NCBI GenBank assembly: GCA_015179045.1
Contig: WHUZ01000015.1
Span: 992,001-1,056,000 of the forward strand
Origin: Kalaharituber pfeilii
Taxonomy: Eukaryota > Ascomycota > Pezizomycetes > Pezizales > Pezizaceae
DNA: 64,000 bases
Direction of reading: 5' to 3'
Shown here: positions 47,051 to 57,174 of the stretch, piece after piece
Layout of the letters: every line of letters begins with the position of its first letter
How positions within the stretch are numbered: the stretch's first letter is position 1
Program-made: the position numbers and the translations under genes
The notes under the pieces: generated by a model
Seen by the model: only the letters and a program-made list of their open reading frames with translations
Database searches by the model: none
Told to the model about the DNA's origin: nothing

Positions 47051-47740
47051 ATGCCAGTGAATGTGCCTGCCGCCATCGTCCTGCCTGTGTTAGGGTCCCT
47101 TTTCATCCTGTGCTTCGTTATCTCCATGCGCCGCCAGGCTGCCCGAGCTCAAAAGCGTCACAACAGTTGGACCGAGCGATATGGTAGTCAAGAAAGGCAA
47201 CGGTTGGAAAATAAGAAACGAGTGTGGGCGATGTTCGGCCTTCAATACAATGGTACAATTGACGATATCAGACAAAATGATGAGGAGAGTATGGGGCATT
47301 ATGTTGCAGCAGCTGAGTTTAAAAGTGAGAGGAGAGGAACGCCATCACCACCACCTCCGTATGTTCCTCAGGAGGACATAGGTGATAAAAATGCCTTCGA
47401 TCCCCCACCTAATTCCTTGAATTCGGGGCCGAGGCCACATCATGAACCAGGGAGTGCAATTTTGAGCCCACAGCCTCGCCGTCTAATGCAGCTACAGCCT
47501 CCAGAGCCTGCAGCTCGTGGGCCTCTCAGTCATAGGCCTTCGGCAAGGTCAACGAGAAGGTGCTCAGCTCCACCAATTCCAATTCTGCCTGCAGGGGGAT
47601 CCGGGGACCAGAGGGAATATGCAATCTATGACTTCCGCCGGTCTCGCGTCGCTTCCCCTGTCTCAGAGCCGGCCCTTTCTCCCAGAAGACTCGACTCAAT
47701 TTCCAGAAAGCAAAATGAGCCTGATGATGACGAAAACTAG
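47051..47740 (+). CDS. Small single-pass membrane protein with a PPPPY motif
   Basis: Single exon, 229 residues, family not recognised. Residues about 5-26 form one hydrophobic helix (VPAAIVLPVLGSLFILCFVI) followed directly by a basic stretch (MRRQAARAQKRH), so the N-terminus is outside or lumenal and the long tail cytosolic. The tail is Pro/Arg/Ser-rich and carries PPPPYVP at about residues 100-106, a PY motif of the kind bound by WW domains of Nedd4/Rsp5 ubiquitin ligases. It ends acidic (EPDDDEN). By analogy such proteins can serve as ubiquitin-ligase adaptors on membranes, but here that is inference from one motif. No intron is required, and Pro-codon-rich text across the whole frame supports real coding. 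Confidence 0.65.
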   Translation: MPVNVPAAIVLPVLGSLFILCFVISMRRQAARAQKRHNSWTERYGSQERQRLENKKRVWAMFGLQYNGTIDDIRQNDEESMGHYVAAAEFKSERRGTPSPPPPYVPQEDIGDKNAFDPPPNSLNSGPRPHHEPGSAILSPQPRRLMQLQPPEPAARGPLSHRPSARSTRRCSAPPIPILPAGGSGDQREYAIYDFRRSRVASPVSEPALSPRRLDSISRKQNEPDDDEN

Positions 47741-47744
47741 GGGA

Positions 47745-48800
47745 ATGGGAGTGTGAAACAGAACATTAGCGGTATAAGTTGGCTCCCTTGAAGATATGGT
47801 CATAAATTATGAATATTTCTTTATCCATCATGTTTGGATTGGGATGGTTCATGTTAAGCTATTGGTTGTGTTTTCTCTTAGCAAGCATGGGTACCTCAAT
47901 CTGGCTCAAGTTGGCATCTGGTATTGTTGGTATGTTGATGGTGGTGTATTAATCATGTTGCTGGATTTGAAATATAGTTGAATGACGGTGGAGTTTTTTT
48001 GGGGGGTATGGCCGTTTAGGATAGGTTTGGGTCAGCTGTGGTATGTTTAGGAAATATTATATCAATATCAATCGGGCGATGGACTTAATTCAAAACCTGA
48101 GGAAGGGGATATCAATTAGAGAAAACTTTCTTGCTTGTTCAAATATCTTGCGCACATCGTATCATTTCTCCATCGATAAAGCAGTCTCGTACATAGAACT
48201 ACAGGTATAATTTAGTTAGTGAACAAAAGTAGCCTTCTCTGGTAGGCCAATGTTTGTGGCGGTGATGCAGGTCCCTTACTCCTCACTTCTTGCAATCTGA
48301 CCAAGGCCGGAGGCTTGTGGATTCGGATTTGTATCCTTTGAGAGTAGCTAGATCTAGAGCTACCAGGTGTACGTACGTACATTTAGAGAGCGAAATCAGA
48401 TCGAATCAAGTAGATACCTGGTAAATTTCATGAAGTATCATGGGAGCCGGGCGAGAGGCTTCCTCTGCGTTTGAGGCTCTAGATACTTCCAGTGTCCTCC
48501 TTGAGTGGATGAGAGTGCATGCGCTCGTATTTCATGATCATTGCTTTCGAGGTTTAAAGGGCGGGGTGCAAGCTTCTAGAAGTAGGCTGGCCTTGTGACT
48601 AAGCAGTGGTAACTCTTTTCCAAGTTGGAAAATATATACTTACATAAGATCATAAGCACTTGCGTCTTTCGATGATTACTTGTGATAACCAGAATCTTCC
48701 ACTACTATTTAGCCAGTCAAGTTACATGTTTCATATTTGCAGTACTCAGTACTTCGGGAATCATGCATATCATATTACGTGTTTTAGAAGTGCCGAGAAT
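47745..48800. other. 3' flank and interval without a supported gene
   Basis: AT-rich 3' flank of the PY-motif gene, then anonymous sequence. No gene recognised. Confidence 0.45.
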
Positions 48801-48804
48801 ACAA

Positions 48805-49129
48805 GAACCTCTTTTAGTGAAACCTGGCTATAGTGAAGGGATGGGCGAGATTCTTCGCAAAGAAAGTGCCCTGGCTATGGTGAAAAGTGGTTATAGTGCA
48901 GAAGATCGGTCAGATTTTTGGCCTTCATTATATCCAGGGCCACTGTACGCTGCAATACGGGTGAACCTGGCTATAATAAAGGCCAAGAATCTGACCGATT
49001 TTCTTCACTATAACCAGTTTTCACTATAGCGAGGGCACTTTCTTTACCTGTGTAGACAAAGAAGCTCGCCCATCCCTTCAATAGCCAGGTTTTCACTAAA
49101 AAGAGGTTCATTATAGCCAGGGTCACCTG
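48805..49129. mobile_element. Pair of family C MITEs in head-to-head inverted arrangement
   Basis: The second unit (48958-49129) is in the same orientation as the 43512 copy, with TA at 48956-48957 and 49130-49131. The first unit (48805-48945) is the reverse complement of the same sequence, truncated at its left end (starts GAACCTCTTTTAGTGAAACC) and followed by TA. Together they form a roughly 320-bp inverted repeat with a 12-bp spacer, able to fold into one long hairpin. Confidence 0.88.
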
Positions 49130-49134
49130 TACTC

Positions 49135-52100
49135 CAAGTAAGGCTTTTCCTTGGTTTCATCTCCATTACCGTTGCTCAGGCAGCTGCAATAGGCAAGGGC
49201 TGCTGATGCTTTCTACGCTAAAAACAACAAAACTGTCTAGTGTGACAACATCTTTGTACGCAGTGCCTATAGAGGTAACCATGATTTTCGACGGTATCGT
49301 ACTAGTAGCCGTGAAATACCTAATAGTGGCCTGACTATTGACTTGCAGAGTGTTATGCATTGGTAAGGACCTTACCAGACTGGCCTGGTTGCATACACTA
49401 GAATAATTTTACTAAGCCTCCGAAGAAACGACATTAACGTCTAATACTCATTCAAAGGCTTGGCTTTTGGGGAGTCTGGTTGGGCAGTTGGGGATCACGA
49501 TGTATGAGCCATCTGCCCAACGTGAAAAAGTATCATGGGACTGTGATACGGAAAAGCCTGTTACTGATATTAAATATCAATGGCGGCTTAAGTGCCAGTT
49601 ATAAAGATAATTGCTTCTGTTCTTCACCCATCTTTTCTTGATAAGGATAAATATTACAGTAGGACTTGGACTTGTGCGGCCAAGTCTCTGGATCCGAAAA
49701 CCACGGTGGAACGGAATCAATGCTGTAATTGCATATCTACGGAGTGTCGATCTGCTGGATACACACCGGTTGGAGCCTCCGGCCATTTTCTACAAGAGGG
49801 TGTTAAAGGCTGCGGGTTTAAGGTTGAGGTTTCAAACGTTCATGAACATATTGTGCAGGCTGTCCGTGCGGGGCAATCTTCTTGCAGCTGCAGGCTGCAA
49901 CACGCTTAGGTATGCAGTCGTTACTTTGGAACTTCAGATTTAAAGCCAATTGGCGAAGAGTGTCAGTCACATGATATCAGCTGAGAATCCTTGAAATTTG
50001 AGGCCTTCATGCAACTTTCAGCTGAGTTTGGGCTTCGTTTTACCCAGATCCACGCCACGCGACAAAACGCTAACACGGAGATGCCTAGTCAATCTAGGTA
50101 GCCCCATGCCAAGCTACTGGTGTATTCTCCGAAAGCCTTTCCTCACCAGTCTCAAACCTTTCCTCCCTTTTCTTTTTATTCTGTTAGTCCAGATTGCTGC
50201 TGCAGCTTCTCACTTTAAAGCAGGTGAAACTTCTTGAACAGCACCATCCTTATCATCCTTCTGATAATACTGACTTCAGCAGCAGAGCCCAAGTCCGTAG
50301 AACTACTCGGACTTATAATTATATTAAGGTGTGCAGTACAGTCGCTGAAGCATCTTAATCAGACTAGAACCTCATGGGCACAAAAGCTAGGGTCGTTGAC
50401 TAAGGTTATGCTTGGATCCGTACATATGTAAGACATGCAGCCAAGCGGCTCCTCCCCGTCTCCAGTAAACGATGTAACCAAATTAAATCGGAAGAGAAAG
50501 CGGAAAAAGTTAAACCTAATTGACCAAACATAATAATCTCAAATATGCAATCAGAATTTGAAGCGTTTGTGGTTGAATACCTATTGCTTTTGTTGTGGCA
50601 AGGCTCTGCTGCATGTCTTACGCCACTAGGCACCCAACAACCCACAATTGGGGTCTAGATCGGTGTGAGGCTCATAAACTTGCCAAGGTGTGGCGGAGCC
50701 CGATCAAGCACTAACTAACTTGCTTAGGTAGTAACAACGATTTTAGAAACGGGGGGCTTGGTAATGAGGGTACATTTGTCCGCAACTGTTAAGACTTAGA
50801 GGTGTACCGCTATGTTAAGCAAGTATCAAGTTTAATGGCAGTCTCGAGATGTAATCGTAATTGCATAGTATGTGACTTATTCCGAGTTGCTCGTGTTCTC
50901 GTACCAGCCAGGATCCTCTCCTGAACTTATTGCGGACATTTATAGCGACTCGTCGACCGCGTCATGCTCAGGTCTGGGGGTATTAGCAGGAGAAGAGGCA
51001 CATACGTACACACACCTTACACTAATAGTTTCCAGGATTAACGTCTCATTATATTTGGAACTTTTATAGAACCCTAGTACCGGTAATGCTATTTGTATAA
51101 ACACCTGGCTGTAGATCAGTGCTTGCACTGGGACATACGTACGGCATCCATAACACAGCCCCACGCAGCCTGGTTCCCGCACTTCCAGAAGCCATAAGAT
51201 GTAAGGATTCCCTAGCTTAATGTCTCGAACGGTAACTTTTGATATCTGCCTTTGCATTTAAATGGTGTAGCACATTGTGAGCCAAGTGACTTAGACCTCA
51301 ACGACACCACCGACCCTGATCTCATGCTCAGAACCGACCCCCAAGGCTCTCATAAGTCTTATGCTTGCATGGAAAATAGCGGATATTGTATCACACTAGA
51401 ACAAGGGTACTTTGTGATGTGCTTTCAATTTTCAGCTAAATCCTCTCTGAAAGTTTAAGTGCTTGCAAATGTTGTCCCTGCACTATTTTAAGGGCCCTTT
51501 TTTTACTGGATATCATACCCTTTGCATTGCTGCCTTCAATGTGTGGAGCACCAAAATATAGAAATTCCTGCCTGAAGGATTCAAGTAAGACAGCCTCTGA
51601 TCAGTAGTTCCAGATCCAGGTTAAGAGGATTTGTCCTTCTTAACGAGACCCCCTACGGAGGGCTAGTGCTACCAGACTATAACGACACTTAGCCTCGTCC
51701 CCAGGCGGGCTTTAAACGACGCTAGTCCTTGATGAACAAATCACTGCTGCGTTTACATGCCTTGATTGAGATTGATGCTCACGACATGACGTGTATGTTG
51801 CATAAGTTCACATGTATCTTTCATGTGTTTTTTTTTTTTTTCTTTTCTCGTCACAAAGAGATATATTGCATCGGACATTGACTGAGAGTGCCGTCAATCC
51901 TGGCACACTCCAAAATCACATTCGTCGACAGCTCTAGCTAGAGGTTAAGCCCTACTATAGGTACATGGGGGTTACGACCGCGAGTGGCACTGCTATTCTT
52001 TTAGCATAGTGCATCTGTCAATTTGTGCCAGGGATTCTCGGTTGGGTTGCAATTGCAGAGATTACCGTTATGGCGATCGTCCAGCTCCGAAGCTTCCCCC

Positions 52101-53900
52101 AGCTGCGCACGGTTCAAATTCAGCTGGACGAGTTAGGGCTATCCTCCTTTCATCTTCTGACCCTCTGTTCCAATTTGCGCGTTGACAGCTACACTATGCG
52201 CTTCAGCTCAGCACCAATCTAAGTACTCGAGTACAACTACGAGGACCTTAATTGAGAATAGGGAAGGCTGTTAGGCAACGTGGGCGACAGTCGATACTTT
52301 TACAGCAGTGTAATGGGTTCCATTGTCGATGCTCTTGTTCGACCAGGTGGTGTACCTTTTCGCTGTCACAATGAATGAATGCTGGGTGGTCAGCTTTGCC
52401 TGCTGGATTGCAACCAGGATCTCCACATTCGTAACTTTGGCCACAATTTTCCTAGCCATGGGTATAGAGCTTTGATAGGCTGTCTGTCTTCAGATGTGCG
52501 CCTTCCTCGTAACTTTTGGACAAATCCGGAGAAACGAATGGGATAGTATACATCTGGTAAATTTTTTTACTGCTATTATTACTACTACATTATTTTTTCC
52601 TCTATTTTATTGCCGTGGCTTGAAATCTCAGAATTACTTGGTAATTAGCTGTATCGTGCTCGTAAAGTGACAAAGAATATACCTACTCATACGTACTTCC
52701 TTTGGCAACTTCTTCGGTTAGCAGGTGAAGATTGCCTCCGCCTCCGCCCCCACCACTTCCCGCCCATCACATCTTTCTCCAACAATCCCTGTGCTATGCC
52801 AATAACGCATCCATCTTCAGCTGAATTCTGGTCCTGGAACTTTGGACCGGACGCTTGCGAAGCCAACCCCGCACCGCCAGCTTTTCGGAAACCCCATCAA
52901 GCATGCGTGCCTCATTATGGGCGCATGGGACAGGGCTAGTCAGGCGTATCAATTCACAGGTGGTACGATGCTATACAGGAACGTGGCTAGGGCCCCGCAG
53001 TTTAAGTAGATCCCGCTCTCCCTCGACGGTCGACGGAGTTGTGCATGCAAAGTTGTGTTCGGCTAAGTTGTCTGAATTCGGGCTCTGCTTGTAGGTAAAG
53101 TATTTACCTGATATATATAAAGCATAACACCTAGGTAAGCGCTGCTGTGTTTCCAGCGGGGGATATGTGCGTGTGTGATTCTCTCACCTCCCTTTACTAA
53201 ACACTACGATTTACAGCTTCAACCTAGTCTCATACCAAGTCCTAGGGCACTCTACGGCTTCAATCTGCATGCACTCCGTGTACGCGGGCCCCAACGGCGG
53301 AAGAAACCACTGTCGCAACTGGTTGACCAGTCTACTTCATCCACCATCCCTTGGCACACACATCGCGTGACAAACTCACACTTCCGAAAGCGGCAGTCAT
53401 CAACTCCACAACCAACGCCAGCGCCGAGGCGGGCAGCCCAACACCATCAGCGCAGCTGCGACGCGGCCCAACCAGAAAAGTATTCAGCTATCACTAGTTC
53501 ATCAAACTGGATACTGTGCAGAAAACGCGAAGCACGTGAGGAAGGGCTCCTGTGTGTCGATTGCCGTACAGCGCTATATATTCACTGCATTGATATTATT
53601 CCTGCGGTTCGTAATGTGTCTCCCATCTAGTGCCGTCACATGTCTCAGCCCAACCAGAAATTGTGTTTCCGCATATATATTTCGCCGGAGCTCTATTTTG
53701 GCACTTTGAATTGTATTTCTCAAGCGGCTCCTGTGGTGCCGGCCGGGCGTACATTATGCTAATGTAGTCTCATGCTAATGCTAATGAATGGATTTTATCA
53801 TGGCTACAGAGGTGGTATCAGCCAGCTGCAGAAACCAACCGCGCTTACCAGCATATAAACTGAGATCCATTTCAATTACATTTCCAAATTGTGACGTCAA
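49135..53900. other. Interval without a supported gene
   Basis: The stretch 49592-49943 is open in two frames, one cysteine-rich (NQCCNCISTECRS), with no family recognised. 51655-51677 holds a half-copy of mini-element P, and 51697-51740 an end related to the 10930 unit. 52660-53640 is GC-richer and open in several frames (including 151 codons at 53175-53630) without a recognisable product; it may be leader or promoter of the next gene. Confidence 0.45.
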
Positions 53901-54215
53901 GCTCTCCGGTGCTTATTGAACTTACTCATGGTTGGCCAGCGTCCACATTATCGGACCTCACATCCTGCCATTATCCTCTTTACCTTTGCAACTTCAGCGT
54001 ATAAGGTGACAATTGCTCTGCCTGTTCTCTCCCTTGACAGAGAGCCAGCAGAGCTGCACCAGTATCCTGCAAATTTAGATTCTAGCGAGACTAATCACCA
54101 ATCAAGCCTCAACATTACTCTCAGCACTTGCCTTTCTATTGTTAACAACTTCCCTACCTTTTGTTTGTTACTCCTCCTGGGCGTGTGTCTTGCACATCTT
54201 CTTAGCACGTTAATT

Positions 54216-55241
54216 ATGCCTAAGACCATTAGAAAGAAGATATTTGGCAGGGAAGAGAAGCAGGACCGTAGGGAGCCGCGCATGGACGGAGTCACCACGT
54301 TGACGGAGCTGCCGAAGAAAGAGAAAGCAGCAAATCACGGGGATATTGTTCCCGATGCTTCAATTGCTGATATAAACAAGATTTTGATCGAGGCCGCTCA
54401 GAAGGGCTGTGGCGAGGTAGCTACAGAGAGCGAGAAGAGCACTGTTGATGCCACACGTACAGCCAGGTTCAAAAAAGGGTTCCGCGCCCGCGGCCAGCGG
54501 CGCCCGCAGCTTCCTCTTCTCTCGCTTGGCTGTGATGACAGTGAGCGTCTGCACTCAACTTCTCTTTCTCACATACTGACCCAGTCAGAAGCTTACAACT
54601 ATGGGGAGAACCCGGCCTACCATGACAACAGCTTCCACTATACCCGGCCTTCTTTTGCATCATCTACTCCTCCTCCCCCCTTATCGTCTTGCTCCTACGC
54701 TACAAAAATCAGGAAGCTCTCAAGTCATAAACGGTCTCTATCCCTCCCTACCTCAAACTCCACAGTCCCAATCATCAGTCCTCTGCGCAAATTCATGTCC
54801 ACTTCTCAATTTCCGCTCCCAACCCTAAGACCTGCTACTCCACCAGGAGTGCGATCGACACCTGCAACACCAACTACATCAGCACATGACGGAAGGTTAT
54901 CAGTCTTCCATTATTCCAAAAATTGGTCTCAGGGTTCAAGACACCATCTGCAACATCTACATTGTCCCACACAATCCGTTGCTCCTGTCGAAGATGTCAC
55001 CAGCGCCATCAATGGCAGTCGCGAGACTATGGCAGAAACTCCTGTGAAGATCATTGAAGGGGAGAGAGAAATCACAATTGAGGAATCCGCTGAAGACGTT
55101 GTTGCAGGTTCTGAATTTCAGCCCGTGATGATTTTGGAGCATGGCCAAACCGTCGCAGGTCAGAAATGGAGACGAAAAGTTACCGTGTTCAGTGGTGAAC
55201 TTCTGGAAAGGCTCCAGAGGGAAGGTATGATGACTGTCTAG
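54216..55241 (+). CDS. Basic, Ser/Pro-rich protein of unknown function
   Basis: Family not recognised. The ORF is open from an ATG at 53916 (441 residues), but the part before 54216 reads like translated leader (hydrophobic and irregular). From the ATG at 54216 the protein starts MPKTIRKKIFGREEKQDRRE and has 341 residues. It has a basic N-terminus, a Ser/Thr/Pro-rich disordered middle with short basic sites (KIRKLSSHKRSLSLP), and an ordered C-terminus of alternating charged and hydrophobic residues (KIIEGEREITIEES, then KWRRKVTVFSGELLERLQRE). If the longer start were used there would be one hydrophobic segment before the basic region (FCLLLLLGVCLAHLLSTLIM), making a membrane protein; I cannot exclude that. 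No intron is needed. Confidence 0.6.
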   Translation: MPKTIRKKIFGREEKQDRREPRMDGVTTLTELPKKEKAANHGDIVPDASIADINKILIEAAQKGCGEVATESEKSTVDATRTARFKKGFRARGQRRPQLPLLSLGCDDSERLHSTSLSHILTQSEAYNYGENPAYHDNSFHYTRPSFASSTPPPPLSSCSYATKIRKLSSHKRSLSLPTSNSTVPIISPLRKFMSTSQFPLPTLRPATPPGVRSTPATPTTSAHDGRLSVFHYSKNWSQGSRHHLQHLHCPTQSVAPVEDVTSAINGSRETMAETPVKIIEGEREITIEESAEDVVAGSEFQPVMILEHGQTVAGQKWRRKVTVFSGELLERLQREGMMTV

Positions 55242-55244
55242 ATG

Positions 55245-56185
55245 GATACATGGGAAGGCCCTAAGTTGCAGTAGGAAACACGCGCCCGGCGTGGCCATCA
55301 TTGGCCAAAAAATTTTCTTCTCAAATTTCTAGTTGTTACGATATCACGCGAAATATGACCATAAATTTTTTTAATTTGGGGTTTATATCGATGCCGTAGG
55401 AGAACTATACCAATTTCCTTTCCCTCTCTATCTTGATAGTCTTTAGTTACAAGTACTCAAATTTTGAAATGATCTCTTTTCAATATACCTTTCTTTAAAC
55501 ATTCTCACTATGTAGTATCGACTAAAAAAAAGGTAGTGCTTGCTTGCCATTTACCCTATATCGGTGAGTAGGTTTAATCGACGTCTATTTTCCAACAATC
55601 GTCGTTGTAAGTATTCCGTCACTGCGACTTGAATCATGAATGCTATCGCACTACTTCTCTTTCACTGTTTACTAGGATTGAAATCCAGCAAACATTATTT
55701 TGTAATTGCTGCATTATGGCACTACATGTTGACCAGTAAATAAGAGTCGGCGAATCAAATATACACCAGCTGAGTACCGGCTTCGTTCTGCCAAGACACT
55801 AGTAACCAAAGACTGAAGTATTTACTGCACAGATTAAGCGAACAACGAAACAATAACACCTGCGCCAATATGTTCATCGCGTCGGTAGCTATCATAGCTG
55901 CTTCGAACCGCCATGCAACTGATGTCACAATTGCCCCAGAAAAAGCCTACCTCAATATCGAAATGTTCGCCACCGACCTTGCCAGTTCCGGATCTGGTCT
56001 CTCCATGCGCACCCCAGCAACCTCACCTCCAGTGGCTCCTGCTGACGCGCCGCTCGCTCCACCGCCGCCGGTTTGGGTCGCCGCCGCTGAGCCGTGCCTT
56101 CTGCACAGTTACTTGGGGTCTCTTTGACCCAAATAACGCAGGACGGCCAGTGGCAAAGGAAGGACGTCCGCATAATGTACCGGTT
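55245..56185. other. 3' flank and interval without a supported gene
   Basis: AT-rich 3' flank. A GC-rich stretch (55985-56130) is open in two frames with Pro/Ala-rich text, but no family is recognised. Confidence 0.45.
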
Positions 56186-56306
56186 CCTAGTCTAACCATG
56201 CTATACCGAAAATTGCACGGAGCCATTATTCCGTTCGCACTCAAATACCTCTTGCTATAACGAAATTCCACCAAATAACGAAACGAAAATTTGATTGAGT
56301 TCTGTC

Positions 56307-56740
56307 TATGGTTGAGGACGGCTTTAACCGACACTTCATTCTGCTTACTAATATAGCCTTTTTTTTTTTTTTGCCTCGCCCGGCACACACCTTTCGCTCT
56401 TTTTCGCTCCCTCCCGCCTTTACCCAGAATAGTGCGTCTTTCGCTCTTCGCTTCCTCACGCTCTACTGTACGGAATACCGCGCCTCGCTCCGCCTTCTAC
56501 TCCGTACCATACAGTAACACCATACATTCTCTCACAAGTATATAGCATATTTTGTGTGATACCTCTCAGAATGAAGACTTACGAAGCACAGTACCTGCTG
56601 CTTTACATTCTGTAAGTACTGCTTCTACTTTCTCACTACTATGAGGACTGTATGCGATTTCTTAATGCATACTCTAATATATATACTTATGAAACTAAAC
56701 AGTTTCAGGAATATGTATATAAAAATCATCGGATAAAAGC
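56307..56740 (+). mobile_element. Partial copy of the Tc1-like MITE (family F)
   Basis: Collinear with 60952-61395: TATGGTTG(A/C)GGACGGCTTTAA, the T-run after ACTAATATAGCC, TACTCTACTGTACGGAATAC-like text, TACATTCTGTAA, GCATACT(T/C)TAAT, and CAGTTTCAGGAAT. The right end is missing or unrecognisable. Confidence 0.75.
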
Positions 56741-56745
56741 AAGTT

Positions 56746-56828
56746 ACATGTATAGTCTTCGGGATTAGGCAATATTGGGGTAAGTGTATCGTGCAAGCCT
56801 AATCCCCAAGACTTTTTAGGGGCCACTG
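56746..56828. mobile_element. Hairpin mini-element, family H (copy 2, inverted)
   Basis: The reverse complement of the 15584-15673 unit matches GGGATTAGGCAATATTGGGG, AAGTGTATCGTGCAAGCCTA and ATCCCCAAGACTTTTTAGGG, ending in GGCCACTG plus TA. The left end is eroded. Confidence 0.8.
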
Positions 56829-57174
56829 TAGGTAATTTTGCTTCAATAACATGATTGATTTTGTATCTGCATAGTACTTGATCAATACCTCTGTACCCTT
56901 GAATTTTTACTCTCAGTTTTTCCTACTCCAGTTATTTCCATAAGGAGGAAAATCACGGAGTTAAAATCTGTTGCCATAAATTCGGTGGGAACTCAGGTCG
57001 GGTTTCTAAATTCAGCTGCCAAGCACATGACTAATCTTGCCACCCAATATTCTATAATTAGTTCAGTCGGGGGGTCGTGCCAACAAGACTATTCTATAAC
57101 GAGACCTTGCTGTAACAAAAAAAAAGTACCCAGATTTTTGGTTTTCGCTACATATAGCAAGGTTAGATTGTATT

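Larger units (their letters stand above)
56190..57170. mobile_element. Degenerate pogo-like TIR element hosting two other elements
   Basis: The left end GTCTAACCATGCTATACCG and right end TATAGCAAGGTTAGATTG are imperfect inverted repeats with TA on both sides (56188-56189, 57171-57172). The internal ATAACGAAATTCCACCAAAT stretch resembles family A sub-terminal repeats. Inside lie a partial copy of the Tc1-like element found at 60948 (from about 56307) and the family H hairpin (56746-56828). Confidence 0.65.

Noticed and set aside
48682..49029. 115-codon ORF
   Set aside because: Lies almost wholly in the inverted MITE pair, which is non-coding in its other copies.
49592..49943. Two overlapping ORFs (105 and 110 codons), one cysteine-rich
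   Set aside because: Both frames are open over the same bases and neither matches a known family; one cannot be chosen from sequence alone.
53175..53630. 151-codon ORF upstream of the basic Ser-rich gene
   Set aside because: Composition reflects local GC richness; no motif, and other frames there are also open. More likely leader or promoter sequence.
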